Source: Candidatus Rifleibacteriota bacterium
Lineage (GTDB): Bacteria; Muiribacteriota; UBA6191; JACPRK01; JACQZM01
Length of the DNA stretch: 43,278 bases
Reading direction: 5' to 3'
NCBI GenBank assembly: GCA_016213885.1
Contig: JACQZM010000498.1
Coordinates: forward strand, 1-43,278
This document shows positions 1 through 8,082 of this stretch, in pieces (the first letter of the stretch is position 1; every line of letters begins with the position of its first letter). Made by a program: the position numbers and the translations under genes. The notes under the pieces are model-generated. The model saw only the letters and a list, made by a program, of their open reading frames with translations. It was not told where the DNA came from and did no database searches.

Positions 1-196
1 GAAGCCTGATTACAGGCCCGACTCCGCGAAACAGGTGGGGGATCCTGGGGGGCCTGGATCCTGGACCTGGTTCGTTCAGGTTGGCTCGTGATCAGGCTTT
101 GGGCAGAACCGAGGCTCTCGTGGGAAGAGGAGGGGATCCGGATTGAAGTCGCGCTCGGGGGCGCGACTCGGATCCGGCGAGGCGCCGGATCTTGGC
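1..196 (+). repeat. Dispersed intergenic repeat, copy A (rearranged)
   Basis: Two pieces of the window-wide repeat family are present. Bases about 5-50 match the module found in copy C but inverted relative to it (GACTCCGCGAAACAGGTGGG core). Bases 125-196 hold the double-hairpin module in plus orientation: GTCGCGC-loop-GCGCGAC, then GATCCGGCG (171-179), loop AGG, CGCCGGATC (183-191). In this copy the second stem carries a T-A pair where copies C and D have C-G, so both arms changed together. No gene is visible in bases 1-303. Confidence 0.85.
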
Positions 197-212
197 CCCC
201 CGGGTCTCTCAC

Positions 213-242
213 TGGACCTGCCGCTCGTTCCGATAGTATGAT
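213..242 (+). promoter_or_regulatory. Possible sigma70-type promoter for the ATP-grasp gene
   Basis: TGGACC (213-218) and TATGAT (237-242) are separated by 18 bases and lie just downstream of repeat copy A. The implied leader is about 55 bases before the GTG start at 304. The -10 matches consensus at five of six positions and the -35 at four of six. This is prediction only. Confidence 0.4.
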
Positions 243-303
243 GACTCCTGGCCGTCGCGTCCCCTGTCCGAGACCTTGTCCGGTGGACACCACGAGGTGG
301 TGA

Positions 304-1374
304 GTGGCCACGAAGTCGCTGCGTATCGCCCTCATCTACAACTCCCACGCCCCGGGCGACCCGGTCGTACCGGCGGACCGCGCCAGCTTCGACGACCTCA
401 TGGCCATGCTCAAGGACATCCTCAGGACCCTGAGGAGGCTGGGCCACAGACCCACCCTGGTGCCGCTGGGCCACGACCTTCTGAACTTCCAGCGCCGGTT
501 GAGCCGGCTCAACCCGGACGTGGTGTTCAACCAGTACGAGGACACCCAGCCCGGCGCCACGTTCGAGATGCGGACCGCGGCGCTGGTCCGGATGCTGGGC
601 TATCCGTTGACGGGCTCGCCGGCCCTGGCGCTGGGGCTCACGAAATCCAAGTACGCCTGCGCGTGTCTGCTGGCTGGGGCGGGGATCCTGATCCCTTCGG
701 ACACCAGGCTCATCGAGACCATCGGGGCGGTGGACCACTACCGCTGCGATTTCCCGGTCATCGTGAGACCCAGCTCCGAGGACGGCGGGGTGGGCGTGGA
801 TCGGCTCTCGGTGGTCCACACCAGGACGGCGCTCAGGGCCAAGGTCCGGGAGCTCTTGAAGCGGGACCGGCACGCCGCCCTCGTGCAGCGGTTCCTCCCC
901 GGGCGGGAGTTCAACGTGGCGGTGCTGGGTGGGGCCAGGCCGGTGGTGTTGCCACTGGCGGAGGTCGACTACTCCCAGCTGCCGGACCATATCCCGCCGA
1001 TCATGTCGTACGCCGCGAAGTGGGTGGAGAGCTCGCTGGAGTACAAGGCCACGTCGGTCACCTGCCCGGCCATCGTGGATCCGGAGCTCGAGAAGCGGAT
1101 CAAGGGCGTGGCGCTCCAGGTGTTCGGCGCGGTCGGCGCCTGGGGATACGCCCGGGTGGACATGCGTCTGGCTGCCCGCGATCAGCTCTACGTCCTGGAG
1201 GTCAACTGCAACCCATGCCTCGAGCGGGGCATCGGGCTCGCACGGTGTGCGGCCGCATCCGGGATCGAGTACGACCAGCTCATCCAGCGGATCCTGCGGT
1301 CGGCGCTGGAGCTGCAGAGGCACGACTCCGCCGATCTGGGCGGCGGGAGACCGATCCCGGCCAGACCGCAGTAG
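304..1374 (+). CDS. ATP-grasp ligase, D-Ala-D-Ala ligase-like
   Basis: A 356-residue ATP-grasp protein with the layout of D-alanine-D-alanine ligases: an N-terminal Rossmann-like part (LRIALIYNSH, residues 6-15), an ATP-binding lid around 150-175, the strand VQRFLPGREFNVAVLGG at 194-210, and the metal-binding end ARVDMR (283-288) plus VLEVNCNP (297-304). Family members join an amino or hydroxy acid to a carboxylate with ATP through an acyl phosphate. The usual VKP lysine of the ATP site is Arg here (VIVRPSSE, 152-159). The end reads NCNPC rather than the NTNPG common in true Ddl, so the substrate may not be D-Ala. The GTG start follows a GAGGTGGTGA purine stretch. The gene converges on a metallopeptidase gene 95 bases away, which hints at a peptide-tag or peptide-modification role, but nothing proves it. 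Confidence 0.8.
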   Translation: MATKSLRIALIYNSHAPGDPVVPADRASFDDLMAMLKDILRTLRRLGHRPTLVPLGHDLLNFQRRLSRLNPDVVFNQYEDTQPGATFEMRTAALVRMLGYPLTGSPALALGLTKSKYACACLLAGAGILIPSDTRLIETIGAVDHYRCDFPVIVRPSSEDGGVGVDRLSVVHTRTALRAKVRELLKRDRHAALVQRFLPGREFNVAVLGGARPVVLPLAEVDYSQLPDHIPPIMSYAAKWVESSLEYKATSVTCPAIVDPELEKRIKGVALQVFGAVGAWGYARVDMRLAARDQLYVLEVNCNPCLERGIGLARCAAASGIEYDQLIQRILRSALELQRHDSADLGGGRPIPARPQ

Positions 1375-1468
1375 CTCGAGCCTGTCGCCCGATGACCGCG
1401 AGCGCCTCGCCGTCCGGGCGCGACCTTGAGGAGCCACGGCGTCCGGGGCGCCGATCGGCGGGCCGGGG

Positions 1469-2536
1469 TCAGTCCTTGGTCACCATGAACTTCCCGCTGT
1501 GGACATAGTTCATGGAAAGCGTGGTGATCAGGGCGGTCAGCTCCAGCAACTTGGAGTTCACCAGGGCTCGGCGGAGCTTCAACCCCAGAGCCTTCGACCG
1601 CTCCTCCATCTTGGTGAGCAGCGGATAGATGTTCATCTCGTCGAGGCCGGTCCAGTGGGCCACCCGGGTCACCAGCTCCCACCGGTTCGTCCGGATGATC
1701 GGCGCCACCTCCACCAGGGTGCGCTCCGGCCCGTCCGCGGGGAAGATCTCCTCGAGGATGTCGTCCACGTACCCCTGGGCAGCCTGGCGGTATCGCTCCT
1801 GGCGACGGCCGTAGTGATCGATGAGGAGCAGGTCCATCTCGCTGATGGAGCGGTCGGGCTTGCCACCGTTCGCCAGCACCTTCACATCCCGGAGCTTCCT
1901 CATCGTCCTGTCCACGAACCGGAGCTTGGCGATGGCTGGCCAGAAGCGGTACCGGCGCCTCCAGGCCGACCGGGGGGTGAGCCACACCGCGAACGTCTCC
2001 GCGAAATCTTCGTCCGGGTGCTTCTGGGCGTAGCAGCGACCCACATGACTCGCGTTGATGTGCCGGACGTACTGGCGCGAGTAGGGGTTGGGGCGAAACG
2101 TCTCGCGGTACGGCGAATCGAACGATCCGAACGCGTCGATCCACGCCGGGTCGTCGTAGAGGCGGTAGCCGTAGTTGAACGCGTGGCCCGCCTCGTGGCG
2201 CAGGAGCATCATGATCTCCTGGTCGTCTTCGAGGTCGCCGGTCTCCTCCTCTTCGATCTGGGAGAGCCTCTCGTCGGCCAGATAGAACGGGATGCCGATC
2301 ATCGGCACCCTGTCGGGGCAACCCCAGCTGTCGCTCAGGTAGCAGGGCGGACGGAACGAGAGACCCTTCGCTTCAAGCTCCCGGTACATGCGATAGACCT
2401 TGCGGCCTATGGGAGACCCCTCGAGCCTGAGCCTCAGGTCGCAGACGCGGGTGTTCAGGAGCTCGTAGCGGACCGTGTCCCAGCCGTAGACCAGATCTTT
2501 TCCGGTGGCGCCCTTCACCGCCCGAATTGTACCCAT
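1469..2536 (-). CDS. Putative zinc metallopeptidase (HEAGH motif)
   Basis: A 355-residue cytoplasmic-looking protein with no signal peptide. Its zinc site is HEAGH at residues 114-118. A downstream DEDFAETFAVW segment (E180) is a plausible third ligand, in the gluzincin manner. It resembles the group annotated as putative zinc-binding metallopeptidase; the rest of the chain is not recognisable. I chose the ATG at 2536 because GGGGAGGG lies a few bases upstream. An in-frame ATG at 2587 would add 17 residues but has no such site. It is convergent with the ATP-grasp gene, and a ligase plus peptidase pair could make and cleave the same amide bond. The substrate is unknown. Confidence 0.7.
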   Translation of the reverse strand: MGTIRAVKGATGKDLVYGWDTVRYELLNTRVCDLRLRLEGSPIGRKVYRMYRELEAKGLSFRPPCYLSDSWGCPDRVPMIGIPFYLADERLSQIEEEETGDLEDDQEIMMLLRHEAGHAFNYGYRLYDDPAWIDAFGSFDSPYRETFRPNPYSRQYVRHINASHVGRCYAQKHPDEDFAETFAVWLTPRSAWRRRYRFWPAIAKLRFVDRTMRKLRDVKVLANGGKPDRSISEMDLLLIDHYGRRQERYRQAAQGYVDDILEEIFPADGPERTLVEVAPIIRTNRWELVTRVAHWTGLDEMNIYPLLTKMEERSKALGLKLRRALVNSKLLELTALITTLSMNYVHSGKFMVTKD

Positions 2537-2689
2537 CGCCCTCCCCGACTTCAAGATCGCGCAGGATGGGGCATGATGCGCGTTCATGAGCGGGTTCTTC
2601 GCTCATGGCCTTGACTCGACGGGTCGAGCCGCCTAAGATCAATCCCCATGAAATACCGGGAAAGACCGCGAGATTGCGGGGACCAGGGA

Positions 2690-2753
2690 GCGAAGCGACC
2701 GGTCGAGGCCGGCTCCGCTGGCCTCGAGGTGGGGGTGTGGGGCGCAGCCCCAC
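2690..2753 (+). repeat. REP-like double hairpin upstream of pgl
   Basis: Two perfect stem-loops stand in tandem: TCGAGGCC (2703-2710) pairs with GGCCTCGA (2720-2727), and GTGGGGC (2737-2743) pairs with GCCCCAC (2747-2753) around a GCA loop. They end six bases before the ATG at 2759. An upstream ATG at 2648 would translate through both hairpins, which argues against it. The sequence is unrelated to the other repeat family in the window. Confidence 0.65.
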
Positions 2754-2758
2754 GTCCA

Positions 2759-3580
2759 ATGATAGCCTTGCCGGCAGCCACCCTCGGTGCGATCGTGGCC
2801 GATCTCTTCCCCCTGCAGGGCCGGGCCGTGAGAGTCGCCGACGACCAGGACACCCTGGCCAGCGCTGCGGCGTCGGTGGTGCTGGCCTGCGCCATGGCCA
2901 CGCCACCGGATGGCGAGCTGACCGTGGCTCTGTCCGGAGGCCGGACGCCACGACGCCTCCACTCCTTGCTGGCAACGCCGCCGCTTTCGAACGTGATCCC
3001 CTGGGCGCGGGTCGTGTTTCTCCTCGGGGACGAGCGCTGCGTTCCTCCGGACCATGCCGAGTCGAACTTCGGGATGGTCCAGCAGACGCTCGTCTCTCGC
3101 CTTCCGGAGGGGACGGCTCGGGTGCACAGGGTGCAGGCGGAACAGGGGCCCGACCCGGCGGCTGCCCTGTACGAGGAGGTCGTTCGCGACGTGGTGAAGC
3201 GCCGGCTGGACGGGGTGCCCTCCCTCGACCTGGTCTTCCTCGGGGTCGGGGAAGACGGCCACACGGCCAGCCTCTTCCCGGGGGGGCCGGCGCTCTCCGA
3301 GGCGACCCGTCTGGTGGCGCCGGTGGCCGGAGACGGGTCCAGGCCCGCCCGGGTGACGTTCACGCTGAGGCTGCTCAACGCCTCCAAGCTGGTGGTGTTC
3401 CTGGTGTCCGGTTCGTCCAAGGCCGCCGTGGTGAAACGGGCGCTGGAACCCGGCGACCGGCCGGACCCGCTCCCGTGCCAGAGGGTGAAACCGGTCTCCG
3501 GAGCAGTGCTCTGGCTGCTGGATCGGGCGGCCGCGGCGTCGCTGGCCGGCGCCACCCTGGCAGGGCTGGTGGAGCAGTAG
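2759..3580 (+). CDS. pgl: 6-phosphogluconolactonase
   Basis: Hydrolyses 6-phosphogluconolactone to 6-phosphogluconate in the oxidative pentose phosphate pathway, in the cytosol. Family hallmarks are visible: TVALSGGRTPRRLH (substrate phosphate loop), FLLGDERCVPPDHAESNFGM and the signature LVFLGVGEDGHTASLFPG. With the ATG at 2759 the protein is 273 residues, somewhat longer than the usual 230-260. GTG 2828 (VRVADDQD) matches where many homologues begin and could be the true start. An ATG at 2648 is unlikely because it reads through two hairpins. No glucose-6-phosphate dehydrogenase gene lies beside it. The next gene starts 46 bases downstream on the same strand. Confidence 0.92.
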   Translation: MIALPAATLGAIVADLFPLQGRAVRVADDQDTLASAAASVVLACAMATPPDGELTVALSGGRTPRRLHSLLATPPLSNVIPWARVVFLLGDERCVPPDHAESNFGMVQQTLVSRLPEGTARVHRVQAEQGPDPAAALYEEVVRDVVKRRLDGVPSLDLVFLGVGEDGHTASLFPGGPALSEATRLVAPVAGDGSRPARVTFTLRLLNASKLVVFLVSGSSKAAVVKRALEPGDRPDPLPCQRVKPVSGAVLWLLDRAAAASLAGATLAGLVEQ

Positions 3581-3625
3581 CCGGTCTTGCGGGCTGGCCG
3601 CCGGGACCCGCCCGCGCCCACGACC

Positions 3626-4588
3626 ATGACAGTCCTCGACCCGGACGCCGGATCGCTGCTTCTCAAGGGCTACCTCGAGGCCCACTACCGCGGGTTCGAC
3701 TACGGCAGCCACGACGCCCGCGATCCGGTCAGCCTGGTCCGGCGATTCCGGGACGGCGACCCCCGGGAGATCGAGGTGGCTGGGCTTCTGGCCGCGACGC
3801 TGGCGTACGGGAAGGTCCAGATCATCTTGAGCCACGTGGCCGACGCCCTGCACCGGATGGATGACAGCCCGCTGGCCTACGTGCGGTCGTTCGACCCCGA
3901 GCGAAGACGCGGGGACTGGACGGGCTTTTGCCACCGGTTCAACGACGAGCGCGACCTGAGGTTCCTTCTCTGGGCGATCCGGTGCGCCCTGGAGCGCCAC
4001 GGGAGCCTGGAGAGCGTGGTGGCCGACGCCGTGGGACCCGACGACCCGGACCTGGCGCCGGGGGTCTCGGCGCTGGTGGAGACGCTCCTGAAGACCGATC
4101 CCCGGCCGGTCTTCGGCGGGCGGCGTCGATCGCTGCCCGGATCGGTCAGGTTCCTCTTGCCCTCCCCGGCCCGGGGATCGGCCTGCAAGCGCCTCTTCAT
4201 GTTCTGCCGCTGGATGGTCCGGCGCCCCGAGGCGTTCGACCGGGTCGATCTCGGCGTGTGGCGCCGGCTCTCCCCGGGCCAGCTGCTGCTTCCGCTGGAT
4301 ACCCACATCGCCCGGCTGATTCGACACCTCGGCCTGGTGGAATCCCGGCGCACCGTGGACCTCGCCATGGCCAGGGAGGCCACGGCGCGCCTCAGGGAGT
4401 TCGATCCCCTGGACCCGGTGAAGTACGACTTCGCCTTGGCCCATCTGGGCATCTCGTCGCTCTGCCGGCACAGGCTCGACGATCGGACCTGCGGACGATG
4501 CGGACTGGGTCCGGTCTGCAGGGTCGCCGCGGCCCCACCGCCCGGCCCGGCCCGGCCCCTCCGCCGCCGGTCGCCGACCGGGCGTTGA
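3626..4588 (+). CDS. TIGR02757/DUF2400 family protein with a Cys cluster
   Basis: A 320-residue protein of the TIGR02757 (DUF2400) family, a conserved family of unknown function related in fold to helix-hairpin-helix glycosylases. Landmarks are VAGLLAATLAYGKVQII near the N-terminus, LFMFCRWMVRR, LLLPLDTHIARLIRHLGL, and the C-terminal FALAHLGISSLCRHR. The tail carries C-X8-C-X2-C-X5-C (SLCRH, TCGRC, PVC), very like the C-X6-C-X2-C-X5-C that holds a 4Fe-4S cluster in endonuclease III. I used the ATG at 3626; a TTG at 3587 is also open. It is probably co-transcribed with pgl. A DNA or nucleotide role is an inference from fold relatives only. Confidence 0.82.
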   Translation: MTVLDPDAGSLLLKGYLEAHYRGFDYGSHDARDPVSLVRRFRDGDPREIEVAGLLAATLAYGKVQIILSHVADALHRMDDSPLAYVRSFDPERRRGDWTGFCHRFNDERDLRFLLWAIRCALERHGSLESVVADAVGPDDPDLAPGVSALVETLLKTDPRPVFGGRRRSLPGSVRFLLPSPARGSACKRLFMFCRWMVRRPEAFDRVDLGVWRRLSPGQLLLPLDTHIARLIRHLGLVESRRTVDLAMAREATARLREFDPLDPVKYDFALAHLGISSLCRHRLDDRTCGRCGLGPVCRVAAAPPPGPARPLRRRSPTGR

Positions 4589-4730
4589 GCTGCGAGGCTC
4601 CGGATCGGGGCGATCAACTCGCGACAACGACCTGGCGAGAAGCGATTTTTCGATCATCAGCAACGATCACCGAACTTTTCGACTCCCGCCGGGGTCGTGG
4701 CTGCCGGACCGACCAAGGAGCGGTGATCCG
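4589..4730 (+). promoter_or_regulatory. Leader and probable promoter region of the pilus-type operon
   Basis: This gap is noticeably AT-richer than its surroundings (GATTTTTCGATCATC and GAACTTTTCGACTC lie inside it). It precedes an eight-gene operon that encodes its own ECF sigma factor, so it is where an autoregulated promoter would be expected. I cannot pick out a convincing -35/-10 pair by eye. GGAGCGG at about 4715 may be the ribosome binding site for gspE. Confidence 0.35.
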
Positions 4731-5909
4731 ATGATGCTCGCCCCGGTGCCGATCGGCGCGGACGCCCTGCTGGAAGACCTTCTCGACCAGGCCCGGGCCC
4801 GCCGTGCCACGGACGTACATCTGACACCGGACGCCCGTGAGGTCCGCGTGAGCCTCCGGGTGGACGGCATCCTCAGGCCGCAGAGCTGGTGCATCGACCC
4901 GAGGGACTACGAGGTCCTGGTCGGACGTCTCAAGGTGCTGGCCGGCCTGAACATGGCGGAGCGGCGCCGGCCCCAGACCGGTGCGATCGGCGAGGGCGGA
5001 CGGGCCGGGCTGGAGCTCAGGGTGTCGTTCCTGCCGAGCACCGAGGGCGAGGCCACGGCGCTCCGCCTTCTCACCAGCGGATTCGCGGCCCTGTCGCTGG
5101 GCCGGCTGGGGCTGACCGGATCTCTCGAGGCGCGTCTCGCCAGCCTCGTGACCAGGCCGTCCGGCCTGGTGCTCGTGGTGGGGCCCACGGGCTCCGGGAA
5201 GACCACCACCCTGTACGCCCTGATCGACGAGTTGACCCGGTCGAACCGCAGGATCCTCACGGTGGAAGACCCGGTGGAGCGACGGATCGACGGGGCCACC
5301 CAGGTGCAGGTGGACCGGGACGCGGGGTTCGATTTCGGCGAGGCGCTCAGGGGGGTGCTCCGCCACGACCCGGACGTGATCATGGTGGGAGAGGTGCGCG
5401 ACGCGGAGACAGCGTCGATCGCCGTGTCGGCGGCGCTCTCCGGGCACCTGGTGCTGGCGTCGATGCACGCCGAAGGTCCGCTGTCGGCGCTGGAGCGGCT
5501 GGTCCACCTCCAGGTCGACCGCCGCCGCCTCGTCGCGGTGCTGGCCGGCATCGTGACGCAACGTCTGGTACGGATCGCCTGCCGGTCGTGCGCCGGGACC
5601 GGCAAGCCCGGAGGGCGAGCCCCGGGGGGGGTTGGGGGTGCCACGCGCGGCGGCTGTCCCTGGTGCTCCGACTGCGGATTCAGCGGGAGGACCGGCGTGT
5701 TCGGTCTCCTGGAACCGGACCCGGTGCTGCGGCGGCGGCTCCTGGCCTCGGACCCCACCCTGGCCGCCGACGGCGAGGAGCTGGCCCAGCTCGTTCAACA
5801 GGCCAAGGAGCGGCTGATCGCCGGCGAGACCACGGAGCGAGAAGTGGCCCGGGTCCTTCCCTGGACCGCCCTCTCCGCGACCGAGACCCGAGGAGCGACC
5901 GGAGGGTGA
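4731..5909 (+). CDS. gspE: Short GspE/ComGA-type secretion ATPase
   Basis: The cytoplasmic motor ATPase that drives assembly of a pseudopilus or type IV-like pilus. Walker A is GPTGSGKTTT (151-160), the Asp box ILTVEDPVE (175-183), Walker B DVIMVGEVRDAET (215-227) and the His box VLASMHAE (241-248). The zinc-binding part has CRSC (284-287) and CPWC (309-312) plus an extra Cys315, as in GspE/PilB rather than PilT. At 392 residues it is much shorter than typical GspE (about 500-570). It begins directly at the N2 region (ATDVHLTP) and lacks the N1 domain that docks to GspL, so it resembles ComGA of Gram-positive competence pili. ATG codons at 4731 and 4734 are equally possible. It is first gene of an overlapping operon running to 10757. 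Confidence 0.9.
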   Translation: MMLAPVPIGADALLEDLLDQARARRATDVHLTPDAREVRVSLRVDGILRPQSWCIDPRDYEVLVGRLKVLAGLNMAERRRPQTGAIGEGGRAGLELRVSFLPSTEGEATALRLLTSGFAALSLGRLGLTGSLEARLASLVTRPSGLVLVVGPTGSGKTTTLYALIDELTRSNRRILTVEDPVERRIDGATQVQVDRDAGFDFGEALRGVLRHDPDVIMVGEVRDAETASIAVSAALSGHLVLASMHAEGPLSALERLVHLQVDRRRLVAVLAGIVTQRLVRIACRSCAGTGKPGGRAPGGVGGATRGGCPWCSDCGFSGRTGVFGLLEPDPVLRRRLLASDPTLAADGEELAQLVQQAKERLIAGETTEREVARVLPWTALSATETRGATGG

Positions 5910-5912
5910 AAG

Positions 5913-6662
5913 ATGGGAGATCCAGGACCGATGGCGGCCCCGGTGGCCTGCCCGTGGACCGTCGAGCTGTTCAGGCTTGCGAAAGACCCCCGAGGGGGTG
6001 GCACCATGGGCTTCCCTGAGAACCTCGACCCGACGTCTGGAGCGACCGGCGCCATGGTCCAGTCCACCCCCGGGGCGGTCGTGCCGCCCCCGGCGTTGCC
6101 CGATGACCCGGACCAGGCCCTCGTCGCCGCATACCGGGCCGGGGAGCCCACGGCTCTCGAGGAGATCGTGGCCCGCCACGGCGACCGCATCTACAGGACG
6201 CTGGTGCTCATCGTGAGGGACCCGCACGAGGCGTTCGACCTGGCCCAGGAGACGCTGCTGCGGTTCCACGCCACCCTCCCGTCGTATCGCGGCGAGGTCG
6301 GGCTCAAGGGGTGGCTGCTCAAGATCGCGTCCAACCTGGCAGTGAACCGCCTCCGTGACCACGAGCGGAACGGCGCCCACCGCCGGCTTCTGTCCACCGA
6401 CGCCATCCCCGAGGCGTTCACCGGCCTCTCGGCCCCGGAGTTCGATCCGCAGGAGGTGGTGATCCGGAGGATGGAGGCCGACGAGGTCAGGGAGTTCCTG
6501 GTCGGGCTGTCGCCGCCTCTGCGGGCCGTGGCTGTGCTGAGGTTCTTCGAGGAGCTGCCGTACGAGGAGATCGCCAGGATCCTCGAGATCAACGTCGGGA
6601 CCGTCCGGTCCCGGCTCAACGCGGTCCGCGTCGCTGCGCGGAACGCCTTCGGGAGGAGGTGA
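5913..6662 (+). CDS. ECF-type RNA polymerase sigma factor
   Basis: A sigma70-family group 4 factor. Region 2 runs from ALVAAYRAGEPTALEE through FDLAQETLLRFHATL to GWLLKIASNLAVNRLRD. Region 4 is LSPPLRAVAVLRFFEELPYEEIARILEINVGTVRSRL, with the usual helix-turn-helix. It starts three bases after the gspE stop behind GGAGGGTGA, giving 249 residues with a long N-terminal extension of about 55 residues. ATG 6006, behind GAGGGGGT, is a good alternative that would give about 218 residues. Its stop overlaps the start of the anti-sigma/GspF fusion, the classic sigma/anti-sigma arrangement. An ECF factor embedded after the first gene of a pilus operon suggests self-controlled expression of the machine. 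Confidence 0.92.
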   Translation: MGDPGPMAAPVACPWTVELFRLAKDPRGGGTMGFPENLDPTSGATGAMVQSTPGAVVPPPALPDDPDQALVAAYRAGEPTALEEIVARHGDRIYRTLVLIVRDPHEAFDLAQETLLRFHATLPSYRGEVGLKGWLLKIASNLAVNRLRDHERNGAHRRLLSTDAIPEAFTGLSAPEFDPQEVVIRRMEADEVREFLVGLSPPLRAVAVLRFFEELPYEEIARILEINVGTVRSRLNAVRVAARNAFGRR

Positions 6663-8059
6663 GCGCCGTGGAGATCGACTGCGGCACGTGCAGGGAGGCT
6701 CTGTCGGCGTACCTCGACGGCGAGCTGCCGGCGGACCAGGCCGACCGGGTCCGGCAGCATCTGGCCCGGTGCGTCGCCTGCGCCAGGCTTCTGACCGAGC
6801 TCGGGAGCGCCGGCGAGGAGCTGGCCCGTGGGATGGGGGAGCTCGCGAGGCAGGCGCCGCCTCCGGGCGATCTGATGGCCAAGGTGCGCGGCGCGGTTCC
6901 CCCGGGCCGCACGCCGCCGTTCCACGAGCCGGGCCATGGCGACCGCGGGTGGCTCGCCAGCATCCCGGCGCTGAAGCCGGCCAGCGGTCTCTTCATGGTC
7001 CAGACCGAGGGGGAGTTCGTGGCCCGGTTCGTCCGGGTGCTGGGGCTCCTGTTGAGGGCCGGCCGGCCGCTTCCCAGAGCGCTGGCGCTCGTCTCGTCCT
7101 CCGGCGATGCCGGGGACAGGGTGTCGGAGCTCGAGAAGCTCGCGGCCCGGGTCGAGCAGGGGGTGGCGCTGTCGGAGGCCATGGCCGGGTGGCCGGACCT
7201 GTTCCCCGACTACGTGCGGGAGGCGGTCAGGGCCGGCGAGGTCTCTGGAAAGCTGGCAGAGGTGTTGAGCCGGCTCGGCGATGTGCTGTCGGTGCGTCAG
7301 GAGGTGCGTCAGCAGGTCGTGTCCAACCTCTCCTACCCGGTCACGGTGCTGGCGCTGATGGGGACCGTGCTCGCCTTCGCCGCCACCACTCTCGGGCCGC
7401 GGTTCTCCAGTCTGCTGGCCCGGCACGGCCGGCCGTTGCCGATGGTCACGGAGGTCGTCTACTTCGGCCTCTTCCGCGTCCTATCGAGCCCGCTGGCCTG
7501 GGCGATCGGGGTCGCGTGCGTGGGGCTCGCCTACTACCTGGTGGTGCGGCGGCGCCTGTTCAGGGAGTCGCTCGACGCGCTCCGGCTGTGGGTCCCGGTC
7601 TACCGGACGGTCCACGGGCAGTACCTCCTGGGCTGGCTGTCGTCGCTGATCTCGACGCTGATCCGCGGCGGCGTTCCGGTTCCGGCCGCCCTGGGACTGG
7701 CTGCCGGGGCCAGCGAGAACAGGGTGTACGGCCTGTTCATCCGGGAGCTCCAGCGGGACGTGGCGTCGGGGCTGTCGCTCCGCGAAGCGCTGGCCCGGTC
7801 GCCGATCGTCCCGCCCGACGCCCGCCAGATCCTGTCGGCCGGCGAGGAGGCCAACTGTCTGGAGGAGGCGTTCGGCACCGTGGCGCACCTGTACCACCAG
7901 CGGCTCTCGGCGGAGCTCAAGACGTTCGCGGGGGTGTTCGAGCCGTTGATGATCCTGGTTCTCGGAACGCTGGTGGCGGCCTTCTGCTTCGCCACCTACA
8001 TGCCCATGTTCTTCTTCAACTCGACGTACGTCGGCGGTTCCACGGTCAGCGGCTCATAG
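6659..8059 (+). CDS. Anti-sigma zinc finger fused to GspF platform protein
   Basis: One 466-residue chain with two unrelated modules. Residues 1-50 form an anti-sigma zinc finger (zf-HC2/ZAS type): DCGTC (C8, C11), YLDGELP, and the H-X3-C-X2-C signature H34-LAR-C38-VA-C41, the part that binds an ECF sigma factor. After a proline-rich linker (about 66-95), residues 118-245 and 320-445 are the two repeats of the T2SSF/GspF/PilC inner-membrane platform, with EAVRAGEVSGKL in the first, AGEEANCLEEAF in the second, and membrane helices near 228-245, 278-296 and 428-450. The GTG start at 6659 overlaps the sigma gene stop; GTG 6668 is an alternative. The ORF is continuous, with no frame break at the linker. 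I infer that sigma release could depend on the assembly state of the platform. Confidence 0.88.
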   Translation: MSAVEIDCGTCREALSAYLDGELPADQADRVRQHLARCVACARLLTELGSAGEELARGMGELARQAPPPGDLMAKVRGAVPPGRTPPFHEPGHGDRGWLASIPALKPASGLFMVQTEGEFVARFVRVLGLLLRAGRPLPRALALVSSSGDAGDRVSELEKLAARVEQGVALSEAMAGWPDLFPDYVREAVRAGEVSGKLAEVLSRLGDVLSVRQEVRQQVVSNLSYPVTVLALMGTVLAFAATTLGPRFSSLLARHGRPLPMVTEVVYFGLFRVLSSPLAWAIGVACVGLAYYLVVRRRLFRESLDALRLWVPVYRTVHGQYLLGWLSSLISTLIRGGVPVPAALGLAAGASENRVYGLFIRELQRDVASGLSLREALARSPIVPPDARQILSAGEEANCLEEAFGTVAHLYHQRLSAELKTFAGVFEPLMILVLGTLVAAFCFATYMPMFFFNSTYVGGSTVSGS

Positions 8060-8082
8060 GACGGGTTCTCGAGGGAGGTTCG

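Noticed and set aside
2648..2758. Upstream ATG extending pgl by 37 codons
   Set aside because: The segment contains two perfect hairpins and encodes no family sequence; ATG 2759 or GTG 2828 fit homologue length better.
2639..4663. A 674-codon minus-strand frame opposite pgl and DUF2400
   Set aside because: Low-complexity translation without domains, covering two genes with clear family motifs on the other strand.
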